From CAZTHM01 sp041946825 (GTDB lineage Bacteria > Acidobacteriota > Terriglobia > UBA7540): DNA of 39,044 nt. The DNA is taken from assembly GCA_041946825.1 (NCBI GenBank), contig JBHGBD010000035.1, forward strand, positions 1 to 39,044. Reading direction: 5' to 3'. This document shows positions 1 through 6,509 of this stretch, piece after piece. Below the pieces are notes generated by a model. That model was given only the letters and a program-made list of their open reading frames with translations, was not told where the DNA came from and did not search any database. The position numbers and the translations under genes were made by a program. How positions within the stretch are numbered: the first letter of the stretch is position 1; every line of letters starts with the position of its first letter.

Positions 1-352
1 GGGGCAGACCATTCTGGCGATAAAATGAGCCATGGTGTGCCCACGACCTCTCGCTGCGCAAGATCGCCCCGATCCATCGGGGCGCCAGCCGGCCCGTCTT
101 CGGCCTGTATAAGCTAACTAGATAAGCTACGTTCAGCCGGAAAACCCCAGGGTGTGGCATTTTGCCCCACCCGAAAATCGGCAGTAGCCGTGCCATTCCT
201 TCTATCAAGTCCTTATGTGTCAATATGTTAGAATCTTGCCCAAAACCCCAGCGTCATGAATTTTGAGACGGGTGAGACAGATGAGACTTTCGCGGCTGGA
301 AAGGATGAACTCCACTTCGCGGGGAAACCCGTAACCCCAAATCCCAGGCCCG
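1..352. other. Non-coding left edge
   Basis: I see no supportable gene here. The stretch contains a short perfect hairpin (described separately) and otherwise unstructured sequence up to the end of the leftward response regulator gene. Short open frames in it have no recognisable protein content. Confidence 0.5.
65..84. repeat. REP-like palindrome, CCCGAT..ATCGGG family
   Basis: A perfect 9-bp inverted repeat (CGCCCCGAT / ATCGGGGCG) with a 2-nt loop. A near-identical palindrome lies at 13189-13210, and related CCCGA..TCGGG palindromes lie at 25409-25427 and 30988-31005, all between genes. It has no T-tract, so it looks more like a dispersed palindromic repeat than a classic intrinsic terminator, although it could still stop transcription. 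Confidence 0.55.
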
Positions 353-1567
353 TCAGGCTTCGGGCGGCTGGGTCAGCGCGGTGATGATCTCGTCGGAAAG
401 CTGCTTGACGACCTCGTCCAAGGTCTCCGTGCGCAACGCCGGCGGCGCCATGCGGATGACCACGCTGTGGACGATCCAATTGATAAGCTCCACGTCGAGC
501 GCCTGCACGGGCGCCGCCGTAGCTTCTGCCGGTACCGCCTCGGCTGGCGCTTCTGCCGGATGCAGCTTGTCGGTGGTGGAGATCACCGTCTCCGGTTCCG
601 CAAACCGTACGTGGCCGGAAGTGGCATCCGTCAGGGAGTAACTCTCCAAAGTCGTGGCGGAAACCGGAGGTGCGGCCTGGTCTTCGGCCGGGGGAGGCGG
701 CGCGGTTTCGGCGGCAGGGGCCGGCGCCAGGTCGTCCGCCAGAATGGGCTGCGCGAGCTGGACGGGCATGCGAAACATCATCGTCCGCTCGGCGGGGCGT
801 TCGGGTTCAGGCTCCGGAACCGACTCAGCCTCTTCCACCAACATGGGCTCATCCCGGGGCGCTTCCGGCGGTGCAGGCGTGGGCGGGACAAATTCTTCCG
901 GGACAGGCCTCTCCTCGGTTCGGGCTTCCGCTGGCGCCGTAAGGGCCTCCTCCAGGGACGGCGGTAAGTCCATCGAAGGTTGCGGGGCGAAGGTCAATGG
1001 TTCCGGAAAGGGCGCGGGAGGCTCAGCCGGGGGAGCGATTTCATCCAGTGAACCCGCCCCAAACGCCATTCCCTCAGGCAGGGCGCTCAATTCGGGGCTC
1101 GCGGGCTTAGTGGAGAGGTCAGGTTCCAAATCCACCGGCTCAGTCACCACCGAAGGCTCGGCAGGGGGAGGGATAGGAGGCGGCGGTGGCGCGACTTCTT
1201 CCGGCAGGAGGTATCGCGTGACGGCAGCCACCAAATCGTCCTGCGCAAAGGGTTTCTTGATCCTTCCATCGGCGCGCGCTCGCTGGGCGCGCCCCTCATC
1301 AAAGGGTTCCTGATCGCTGAAAATCAGGAGCACGGGGACTTTGACGAGGTCAGGCGAATTCTTTACGTGTTCGCAGACTTCGTACCCGTCACGGCCCGGC
1401 ATCGAGACGTCGGCAAGAATCAGGGAGGGCTTGAGCGCGGCGAGCTTCTTGATCGCGGCGACGCCGTTCGATACCGTGACGACTTCCAGCCCTTCACCGG
1501 TCAGGATGCCGCTCGCTCGCCTTTGGTGAGTCGGGCTGTCGTCTGCTACCAGAACCGTCCGCGCCAC
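353..1567 (-). CDS. Response regulator with long Pro/Glu/Ala-rich tail
   Basis: A CheY-type receiver domain occupies about residues 1-125. The acidic pair is Asp9-Asp10, the phospho-acceptor is Asp53 in LADVSMPG, a Ser lies in the LIFSD strand, and the conserved Lys is in IKKPF. About 200 residues of low-complexity Pro/Glu/Ala sequence follow, then a conserved-looking C-terminal helix of about 45 residues (INWIVHSVVIRMAPPALRTE). No DNA-binding or enzymatic output domain is visible, so output may be through protein contacts. I chose the GTG at 1567 because a perfect AGGAGG lies 6 nt upstream; the longer frame from 1618 adds an unconserved Arg-rich start. The protein is 404 residues. The family is secure, the pathway unknown. 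Confidence 0.85.
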   Translation of the reverse strand: MARTVLVADDSPTHQRRASGILTGEGLEVVTVSNGVAAIKKLAALKPSLILADVSMPGRDGYEVCEHVKNSPDLVKVPVLLIFSDQEPFDEGRAQRARADGRIKKPFAQDDLVAAVTRYLLPEEVAPPPPPIPPPAEPSVVTEPVDLEPDLSTKPASPELSALPEGMAFGAGSLDEIAPPAEPPAPFPEPLTFAPQPSMDLPPSLEEALTAPAEARTEERPVPEEFVPPTPAPPEAPRDEPMLVEEAESVPEPEPERPAERTMMFRMPVQLAQPILADDLAPAPAAETAPPPPAEDQAAPPVSATTLESYSLTDATSGHVRFAEPETVISTTDKLHPAEAPAEAVPAEATAAPVQALDVELINWIVHSVVIRMAPPALRTETLDEVVKQLSDEIITALTQPPEA

Positions 1568-1708
1568 GCTTCGCCTCCTGTTCGGCTTGTTACTCCCGGG
1601 AGGCTTGAGGAATACCACTTTAAGGTATCCAAGTCAAGGCGGAGGCGGTCCGGGGTAGTGTGCTACTTTGAATTTTTTGGGACTTGATGGGCATGGTATG
1701 ATTCAGCC

Positions 1709-1984
1709 ATGCCAAAGCGATTTAGTAAGGGATGGCAACCCAAGGAGGTCCGTCGTCTTGCCCATCAGGTCGTACGCGTATCCACGGAAGATAATATTGA
1801 GTCAATCGAAAAGTACACAAAACTAAGTCAGTCTGAAATTTCTCGCGTAATGGCTGCGATGGGTCGTCGTGGTGGGAGAATTGGGGGAAAGCGCCGTCTC
1901 GTGACGATGACACCTGAACGGCGTCGCGAAATTGCTCGAAGAGCCGCCAGGAAGCGTTGGGATAACAAAAAGAAAGCCAGCTAG
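1709..1984 (+). CDS. Small basic protein with GGRxGGKRR motif
   Basis: A 91-residue, very basic protein. The N-terminal half has a helix-turn-helix-like stretch (YTKLSQSEISRVMAAMGRRGG). The C-terminal half carries GGRIGGKRRLVTMTPERRR followed by an Ala/Arg-rich helix, a pattern I associate with small uncharacterised proteins of soil bacteria, often near mobile or TA genes. A TATGAT -10-like element at 1697-1702 would put the transcript start close to the ATG, and no Shine-Dalgarno sequence is visible, so the message may be leaderless. It converges on the PIN gene, and the two TAG stops share the palindrome CTAG at 1981-1984. DNA binding is inferred only from charge and helix pattern. Confidence 0.65.
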   Translation: MPKRFSKGWQPKEVRRLAHQVVRVSTEDNIESIEKYTKLSQSEISRVMAAMGRRGGRIGGKRRLVTMTPERRREIARRAARKRWDNKKKAS

Positions 1985-2550
1985 ACAATCCCGCCCGTCA
2001 GAATTAATTTGGCAAAATCAGGCGCTATTTTCCCCAACTCTCTGAGAAGAGACGCTCGGTCTTGCTTAATATTCGCAGCCTGATAGTCAAGTTGGTCCAG
2101 GACGCGTGGGCCAGCAAGGTGGTACTGGTGAATTAGGAAATCGTCAGGGCTATGGCAAAGAATCCCGTATTTTTGCAGGCATTCTGGGGGAAAGTGTTTC
2201 TTATTCTGTGTGACGATTGCGTTTGCATTCCTGATGATGGCAACGGCCACTACATGACAGTCTTTCTGATGTGGAAGATCGGTAAGTGCCCCCTCGATTT
2301 CCCTCGGTACGTCTATGATAGCTTCTGGAAAGGCCGTGCGCATTCGCTGAAGACGCCGGTCCCTCTGCTGCGGGTTATACCCAAGTTTACCCAAAGCATC
2401 GCTGACTTCTTGTAGAATTTTTTCGCTCCATAATGGTCGGTAAAGCCCCGGTTCTTCTGCAAGCCGAAGGAGAGTGTCGCAGAGCGGCATTGGTACCAAG
2501 ACGCAGGCGTCCAACACTACGGCGTATTCATTGTCCGGCGTTAGAATCAT
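1981..2550 (-). CDS. PIN-domain protein (VapC-like ribonuclease toxin)
   Basis: The PIN fold is recognised from the N-terminal strand VVLDACVLVP with its metal-binding Asp, the central Glu-bearing helix (SEKILQEVSDAL), the QKDCHVVAVAI Asp motif, and the C-terminal IVTQNKKHFP strand. PIN proteins are Mg2+-dependent ribonucleases, and those paired with a small DNA-binding partner are usually growth-inhibiting toxins. The gene overlaps the upstream HTH gene, so translation is probably coupled. The ATG at 2550 just precedes the first PIN strand; an in-frame ATG at 2583 is the alternative, and neither has a well-placed ribosome site. The toxin role is inferred from fold and partner. Confidence 0.8.
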   Translation of the reverse strand: MILTPDNEYAVVLDACVLVPMPLCDTLLRLAEEPGLYRPLWSEKILQEVSDALGKLGYNPQQRDRRLQRMRTAFPEAIIDVPREIEGALTDLPHQKDCHVVAVAIIRNANAIVTQNKKHFPPECLQKYGILCHSPDDFLIHQYHLAGPRVLDQLDYQAANIKQDRASLLRELGKIAPDFAKLILTGGIV

Positions 2551-2992
2551 CAGGAATATTGTAGCGCCCTTCCTGATACTCATCGCGCGCCAAATCGTCC
2601 AAGGCTTTTCTGCGAACGGTGTCGCGCTTTGCCTTGTATGCTAGAACATGGCGCGCGTAGAGACGCCTGTGAGTGCCGACCATATGGAAGGGAATCTCCC
2701 CCTTGTCCAGTAGCTTGATCAGGAACTGCCTCGACATGCCGAGCAATTTGCCCGCATCGACAGTCGTCAATTCCGCTTTTCCTTGCAAGATAGTGACGGA
2801 ATAACCGGCTTTCAGATCGGCAAGAAGTCCACACAAAAACGAATAGAGGTTGTTGGGCAAAACTTCGGTCTTGCCATTGGGGCCGATTAGCTTCGCCTCC
2901 AATTGCTGAAGCTTGGCATACAACTCCTCAATTTCTCTCTGCTCCGCTGGAGGTACCGGCATGTTGGTAATTTCCACTTGTCCGGTCGCCAT
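2528..2992 (-). CDS. Excisionase-type HTH protein, probable antitoxin of the PIN gene
   Basis: A 154-residue protein with a coiled-coil-prone N-terminus (EIEELYAKLQQLEAKL) and a MerR/excisionase-type winged HTH at about residues 75-130 (ELTTVDAGKLLGMSRQFLIKLLDKGEIPF..GTHRRLYARHVLAYKAKRD). A good ribosome site (GGAGG) lies 7 nt before the ATG. It is the first gene of a two-gene operon whose second gene overlaps its 3' end and encodes a PIN domain. That is the antitoxin-first order expected of a type II TA module. Its promoter overlaps a 9-bp repeat array that this protein could bind for autoregulation. The HTH call is firm; the antitoxin role is inferred. Confidence 0.78.
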   Translation of the reverse strand: MATGQVEITNMPVPPAEQREIEELYAKLQQLEAKLIGPNGKTEVLPNNLYSFLCGLLADLKAGYSVTILQGKAELTTVDAGKLLGMSRQFLIKLLDKGEIPFHMVGTHRRLYARHVLAYKAKRDTVRRKALDDLARDEYQEGRYNIPDDSNAGQ

Positions 2993-3014
2993 GGCCCACC
3001 CTCCTTCGTCAAAA

Positions 3015-3043
3015 ACTATACGACAAATGATTAGACGCTACAA
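3015..3043 (-). promoter_or_regulatory. Promoter of the HTH/PIN operon
   Basis: Reading leftwards, TTGTAG (3038-3043), a 17-nt spacer and TATAGT (3015-3020) form a sigma70-like promoter. Its start would lie about 15 nt before the antitoxin ATG. The -35 element falls inside the 9-bp repeat array, so a protein bound to the array would block the promoter. Confidence 0.5.
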
Positions 3044-3088
3044 GTGCCACAGACGCTACATTCGCTTCAACCGCTACAAACGCAACAA
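3035..3088. repeat. Array of six degenerate 9-bp repeats (NCGCTACAA-like)
   Basis: Six consecutive 9-nt units follow the pattern xxGCxxCAx: acgctacaa, gtgccacag, acgctacat, tcgcttcaa, ccgctacaa, acgcaacaa. Alternate units (1, 3, 5) are closest to one another, giving a superimposed 18-bp period. The array begins at the -35 box of the HTH/PIN operon and runs upstream, a position that suggests an operator. Confidence 0.7.
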
Positions 3089-3120
3089 GAATAGCACCTG
3101 TTGTTCTTGTTGCGTTTGTA
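3075..3120. repeat. Perfect 17-bp inverted repeat, 12-nt loop
   Basis: The left arm (3075-3091) begins TACAAACGCAAC and its exact reverse complement occupies 3104-3120. The left arm overlaps the last units of the 9-bp array, so the right arm brings an inverted copy of the repeat unit. It is A/T-rich in the arms and could be a regulatory palindrome or a recombination relic. No gene ends next to it, so a terminator role is less likely. Confidence 0.7.
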
Positions 3121-3170
3121 TGACCCATCTAAGTTAATGAAAATAAATAGAATAGAGTTTTGCTTTTCAC

Positions 3171-3261
3171 TTGACATGCTAAATCGTATTAGCATATCGT
3201 ATAGAATATGAATAAGTTGACTAAAGAAGATGATCACAAGCTACCAGGTCAGCCTCATTGA
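3171..3261 (+). promoter_or_regulatory. AT-rich promoter-like island followed by a 17-codon ORF
   Basis: A consensus TTGACA (3171-3176) is followed 18 nt later by TATCGT and then by TATAGAAT. Between them lie the inverted repeat TGCTAA-N6-TTAGCA and two ATCGTAT direct repeats, a typical operator layout. An ATG at 3208 opens a frame of only 17 codons (MNKLTKEDDHKLPGQPH) that stops at 3259-3261. This looks like the regulated promoter and N-terminus of a gene whose body was lost, or a leader peptide. The sequence is much more AT-rich than its neighbours. Confidence 0.4.
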
Positions 3262-3305
3262 AGGGCCGCTCGCTTCAGATGGTTGAGGTTACGAGAGCTA
3301 GCGGC

Positions 3306-4541
3306 TCAGAACGGCTTGATGATCCTTTTGAGCAGCCCACGCTTGGCTTTCTTCTTGGGGGGTGGTGCGGGTTCGGAGATTTGGGTGTTTGATCCGTTGG
3401 AATTCGCTGCGGGTTTCTGGCCCTCGGCGGAATTCGGGGTGGAAGCCGAGGCTCCCTCCGAACCCGCCGGCTTCGGGTCCGTCGAACCTATCGGCTTTCC
3501 AGCCTTCAAGCTGTCCTCGCCGACGGGCTGCACCACGATGCTGCTCGCTCCCGGAGCAGGTTCAGGTCCCTTCGCCACTTCCACTTCGGAGGGCTTGGGT
3601 CCGCCGAGTCGGACGGGCCCGCGGCGGGTGGCGCTGGTGTCCGGCCCGCTGGAGAGGAAGTTGCCCATCTTCTGGAACAGGTCCTTGCCCGGACGGCGGG
3701 CGGCATCGGCTTGCGCGCGCGCCAGCATGGCACGGGTAGGTCGCGGGATCGGCTGGTGCAGCGCCGTCAGGCGCTCCTTCGCGTCTTCCACGAGTGGGCT
3801 GAGGGGATGATCGGTGACGATGCGCGCGTAATAAGGGGCTGCCTCGTTCGCCCTTCGCAAGCGTTCCAACGACTGGCCCAGGTGCCATAGGGCGTTGTCA
3901 ACACGGCTGAAGTCCGGATAGCTGTCGGCGATTTCCTGGAAGCGCGATTGCGCGGCGCGCATCGCTCCCTTGCTGTAATAGTATCGCGCGATCTTGAAGT
4001 CGCCCTGCGCCAGGACTTCCTGAACTTCGCGCAGGCGGCGCTTGACTCGCGGCATCGTCTGGCTGTCAGGATACTTGAGCAGGAATTCTTTGAATTCCGC
4101 CTCCGCCAGCTTGGCTTCCGTGCGGTCGCGGTCGGCCTTGGCCATCATCCGATAGTGAGCCATCCCGGCCTTGTACTGCGCGTCGGGCGCCTCGGGAGCG
4201 GTGGGGAAAAAAGTAATGAAGTCCCGGTATTCGGCCTCAGCCTGCGTCAGGCCGGAAACGCCGCCTTCGTTGTAATAGGAGTCGGCAATCGCCAGCTTGG
4301 ACTTCGAAAGGAATTCACTGTCGGGGTAGGTGTTGATCAGCGTCTGGAGCGTTAGGCGGCCGACATCGAACCGCCCCTTCTCGATTTCGCGTGTGGCTTT
4401 CTCGTAAAGGATCTTGTCCGGCTGGTCGCCTGGATTGACCAGGCCGGCGTCGTCGCCATGCCGGCGAAACAGACATCCCGACAGGAAAGGCACCGTCAGA
4501 ATAAGAACGAAAATTCCGCTTAGGGGTCGTCTCAAGCTCAA
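3306..4541 (-). CDS. bamD: BamD/ComL-like outer membrane assembly lipoprotein
   Basis: A 411-residue precursor with a lipoprotein signal peptide (hydrophobic stretch then LSGC), so it should be lipid-anchored in the outer membrane. Residues about 40-270 form tetratricopeptide-like helical repeats in the BamD pattern (YEKATREIEKGRFDVGRLTLQTLINTYPDSEFLSKSKLAIADSYY; later YYARIVTDHPLSPLVEDAKERL). BamD is the essential helper of BamA in inserting beta-barrel proteins. A C-terminal tail of about 130 residues is Pro/Ser/Gly-rich and ends in a Lys/Arg cluster; this is longer than in E. coli BamD (about 245 residues). The gene lies upstream of no obvious partner. A YbgF/CpoB-like TPR protein is the main alternative. 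Confidence 0.82.
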   Translation of the reverse strand: MSLRRPLSGIFVLILTVPFLSGCLFRRHGDDAGLVNPGDQPDKILYEKATREIEKGRFDVGRLTLQTLINTYPDSEFLSKSKLAIADSYYNEGGVSGLTQAEAEYRDFITFFPTAPEAPDAQYKAGMAHYRMMAKADRDRTEAKLAEAEFKEFLLKYPDSQTMPRVKRRLREVQEVLAQGDFKIARYYYSKGAMRAAQSRFQEIADSYPDFSRVDNALWHLGQSLERLRRANEAAPYYARIVTDHPLSPLVEDAKERLTALHQPIPRPTRAMLARAQADAARRPGKDLFQKMGNFLSSGPDTSATRRGPVRLGGPKPSEVEVAKGPEPAPGASSIVVQPVGEDSLKAGKPIGSTDPKPAGSEGASASTPNSAEGQKPAANSNGSNTQISEPAPPPKKKAKRGLLKRIIKPF

Positions 4542-4588
4542 CAGGTTAACTTCCTTGCTCGTTAGTTGTCACCGCCCGCGTCGGCTGA

Positions 4589-5266
4589 CTAGGCTTTAGA
4601 GGTCAGGCGAACACCAGCAACCAGATGGATCATCTCCGCTAACCGCGATCGCGGGTCTACACTATCAAAGATGGCAGAACCGGCTACGAGGATGTCTGCG
4701 CCCGCACGGGCCAGTTCCTCAAGATTCTGCGGGCCGATTCCGCCCTCGGCCTGGATCGCAAAATCCAGCCGGCGGTCAGTCCGCAACCGGGCTACGGCTC
4801 CCACCTTGCCGGCCACCCGGGGGACATAAAGCTGCTCTCGCAGACCCGGCTCGGCGGTCAGGACGTTCACGAAATCGATATCTCCCCACACCTCGGAAAG
4901 GAGCTCGAGGGGTGAGGAGGGGTTGAGCGCCACACCGGGTTGCGCGCCGCAAATCCGAATCTGTTCGAGAACGCCATGCAACCGCGTCGTGGTTTCGGCG
5001 TGAATGGCCAGCCGGTCAGCGCCCGCCTTTACGAAACGCTCTGCAAATCGTTCTGGCCGCTCGATCAGAAGATGAATGTCGAGCGGGAGGTCCGTGGCCT
5101 TTCGCAGGCTCTCAATGACCGGCAGCCCGACCGAAATCTCCGGCACGAAATGGCCATCCATGACGTCCACGTGCACCATGGATGCGCCCGCCGCCTTGAA
5201 AATTTCGAGCGCCTCCCCCAGCCTCGCAAAGTCCGCCGCAAGTAGAGAAGGCGCAATCAAGGCCAT
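4589..5266 (-). CDS. rpe: Ribulose-phosphate 3-epimerase-like protein
   Basis: A TIM-barrel protein of 225 residues (E. coli Rpe is about 225) that would interconvert ribulose-5-phosphate and xylulose-5-phosphate in the pentose phosphate pathway. Visible landmarks are APSLLAADFARL at the N-terminus, HVDVMDGHFVPEISVG (metal ligands His32 and Asp34) and DIHLL (His65). Two sites deviate: the usual VDGGI catalytic Asp is Glu174 in QAEGGIG, and the PGFGGQ phosphate loop reads PGLREQ. The start at 5266 matches the family N-terminus; the frame is open further upstream but unconserved. It is either a divergent Rpe or a paralogue with altered activity. Confidence 0.8.
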   Translation of the reverse strand: MALIAPSLLAADFARLGEALEIFKAAGASMVHVDVMDGHFVPEISVGLPVIESLRKATDLPLDIHLLIERPERFAERFVKAGADRLAIHAETTTRLHGVLEQIRICGAQPGVALNPSSPLELLSEVWGDIDFVNVLTAEPGLREQLYVPRVAGKVGAVARLRTDRRLDFAIQAEGGIGPQNLEELARAGADILVAGSAIFDSVDPRSRLAEMIHLVAGVRLTSKA

Positions 5267-5293
5267 ATCCGAATTCTTAAGGATAACATGAAT

Positions 5294-5362
5294 CCGCGGA
5301 TTACGCAGATTTCGCTGACGCCCCAAAAACCCATCCGCCGATTACGCAGATTTCGCCGATTG
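5294..5362. repeat. Tandem GATTACGCAGATTTCGC repeats, left end of GxxExxY unit
   Basis: Two near-identical copies (starting at 5294 and 5335, 41 bp apart) share GATTACGCAGATTTCGC. Each is a degenerate inverted match (about 17 of 22 positions for the outer copy) to the sequence at 5731-5756 on the other side of the GxxExxY pseudogene. The unit therefore has terminal inverted repeat-like ends. Confidence 0.6.
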
Positions 5363-5740
5363 GGGAAAGATGAAGCGCCGGTACTCGAGCGACGTGCTTC
5401 CGAAATTCAGCAGCAGCCCCACTTCAAGGCCCGTCGCCTTCAGGTAGTTGAGAATCTGCGCCTCTTCGACTGGCCCGAGTGAGCTGATCGCCTTCAGTTC
5501 AACAATGACCGACCCAAATCACACAAAGTCCGCTTTGTAATGGGTGCTCAGCTTGCTGCCTTTGTAGAAAACCGCCATCTCGACTTCTCGTTCGAATGGG
5601 ATCGAACGTGCCGACAACTCCAAAGCCAGTGCTTCCTGGTAAACCGCCTCCAGAAATCCACACCCAAGCGTCCTGTGCACCTCCATGGCAGCGCCAATGA
5701 TCGCGTAAGTTCTTGGGTCTGTCTTTTCAATCTGCGCCAT
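5342..5740 (-). pseudogene. GxxExxY-family protein interrupted by an in-frame TGA
   Basis: The family signature GxGFLEAVYQEAL and the nuclease-like core (IPFEREVEMAVFYKGSKLSTHYKADFV) are clear. At 5519-5521 a TGA stops the frame. Reading through it gives FGSVIVELKAISSLGPVEEAQILNYLK and LGLLLNFG-type sequence up to a TAA at 5342-5344, which is the rest of the family with no frameshift. In relatives I recall Cys at the position of the TGA, so a single base change of TGC or TGT explains it. The total would be 132 residues, the normal family length. I see no strong hairpin just after the TGA, so selenocysteine insertion is unlikely. The unit sits between rpe and an FKBP gene and is framed by inverted repeats. 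Confidence 0.8.
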
Positions 5741-5760
5741 CTGTGCAATCTGCGGATTGT
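5731..5760. repeat. Right-end repeat of the GxxExxY unit
   Basis: Read on the minus strand it begins CCGCAGATTGCACAGAT, matching the left end (CCGCGGATTACGCAGAT) in inverted orientation. It includes an internal near-repeat of CAATCTGCG. It spans the start codon region of the GxxExxY frame and abuts the FKBP stop codon. Confidence 0.55.
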
Positions 5761-6284
5761 TACTGGAATCCCAGCAGTTCGACATCGAAGATCAACGTGG
5801 CATTGGGCGGGATTACGCCGCCGGCTCCAGCCTTCCCATAGGCGAGGCCGGGGGGGATGGTCAACTTGCGCTTGCCGCCGACGTGCATCGTGGCCACGCC
5901 TTCGTCCCAGCCTTTGATGACTTCGCCCCGGCCAAGCGTGAACGTGAAAGGCTGATTGCGGTCCACCGAGCTGTCGAATTTCTGCCCGTTAGTCAGCCAG
6001 CCGGTGTAATGGACCATCACGTGGCTGCCGGGTTTGGGCATCGGCCCCTTGCCCACGGCCAAATCCTGATACTTCAGCCCCGAGGGTGTCGTTACTATTG
6101 TGGGTTCTGGTGCAGCCGGTTTCGCTGTTTCCGCGGCTTCCTTGGTTGCCTCCTGCGGAGTCGGGGCGGCGGTCTGCGCAGCCGGCTCAGAGGGTGCTGC
6201 GGGCTTCTCCTGCTGCGTCGTCGAGCTGCACGCAGCCAGGGCGAGTACTCCCAGCACCACGATGGCGAGAATGACTTTTCTCAT
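5760..6284 (-). CDS. FKBP-type peptidyl-prolyl isomerase, lipoprotein
   Basis: A 174-residue precursor. Residues 1-19 form a lipoprotein signal peptide (LAAC lipobox) followed by a Pro/Ala/Thr linker of about 45 residues. The C-terminal 110 residues are a complete FKBP domain (GLKYQDLAVGKGPMPKPGSHVMVHYTGWLTNGQKFDSS, VIKGWDEGVATMHVGGKRKLTIPPGLAYG, PPNATLIFDVELL). It should catalyse proline isomerisation during folding of exported proteins. A strong GGAAGG lies just upstream of the ATG, which favours this start over an in-frame ATG at 6326. The downstream GxxExxY unit begins immediately after the stop. Confidence 0.92.
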   Translation of the reverse strand: MRKVILAIVVLGVLALAACSSTTQQEKPAAPSEPAAQTAAPTPQEATKEAAETAKPAAPEPTIVTTPSGLKYQDLAVGKGPMPKPGSHVMVHYTGWLTNGQKFDSSVDRNQPFTFTLGRGEVIKGWDEGVATMHVGGKRKLTIPPGLAYGKAGAGGVIPPNATLIFDVELLGFQ

Positions 6285-6509
6285 AATCCTTCCTTTCTTG
6301 GGTGAATTGCGGACTGAAGTTATCAAGTCACGGACGGGAATTCAATCGCAGGGCACGCCGGTCTCCCATTGTGTGGGTCACATCCACGTGCCCAGGCACA
6401 ACCCCGCCACCGTCCTCCGCACCAGACGCCTCCACGCCGACTTCCGCACGGGTCCACGCCAAGAAGTCGGAGGCAAGGCATCCAGCCCGCTGCGTGGAAC
6501 GGGGCCGCG
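6285..6509. other. Intergenic region before the FKBP gene
   Basis: About 225 bp between the stop of the secreted protein at 6510 and the FKBP start. Open frames across it are compositional; I see no RNA gene or clear terminator. Confidence 0.4.

Noticed and set aside
654..1313. Long plus-strand frame rich in Gly/Ser/Ala opposite the response regulator
   Set aside because: It is the complement of a Pro/Glu-rich coding region; the composition explains the open frame.
3034..3088. 9-bp array as a CRISPR-like repeat array
   Set aside because: Units are contiguous with no spacers, and no cas gene is present.
5519..5521. TGA as selenocysteine codon in the GxxExxY gene
   Set aside because: No convincing SECIS-like hairpin immediately downstream and no known selenoprotein in this family; nonsense mutation preferred.
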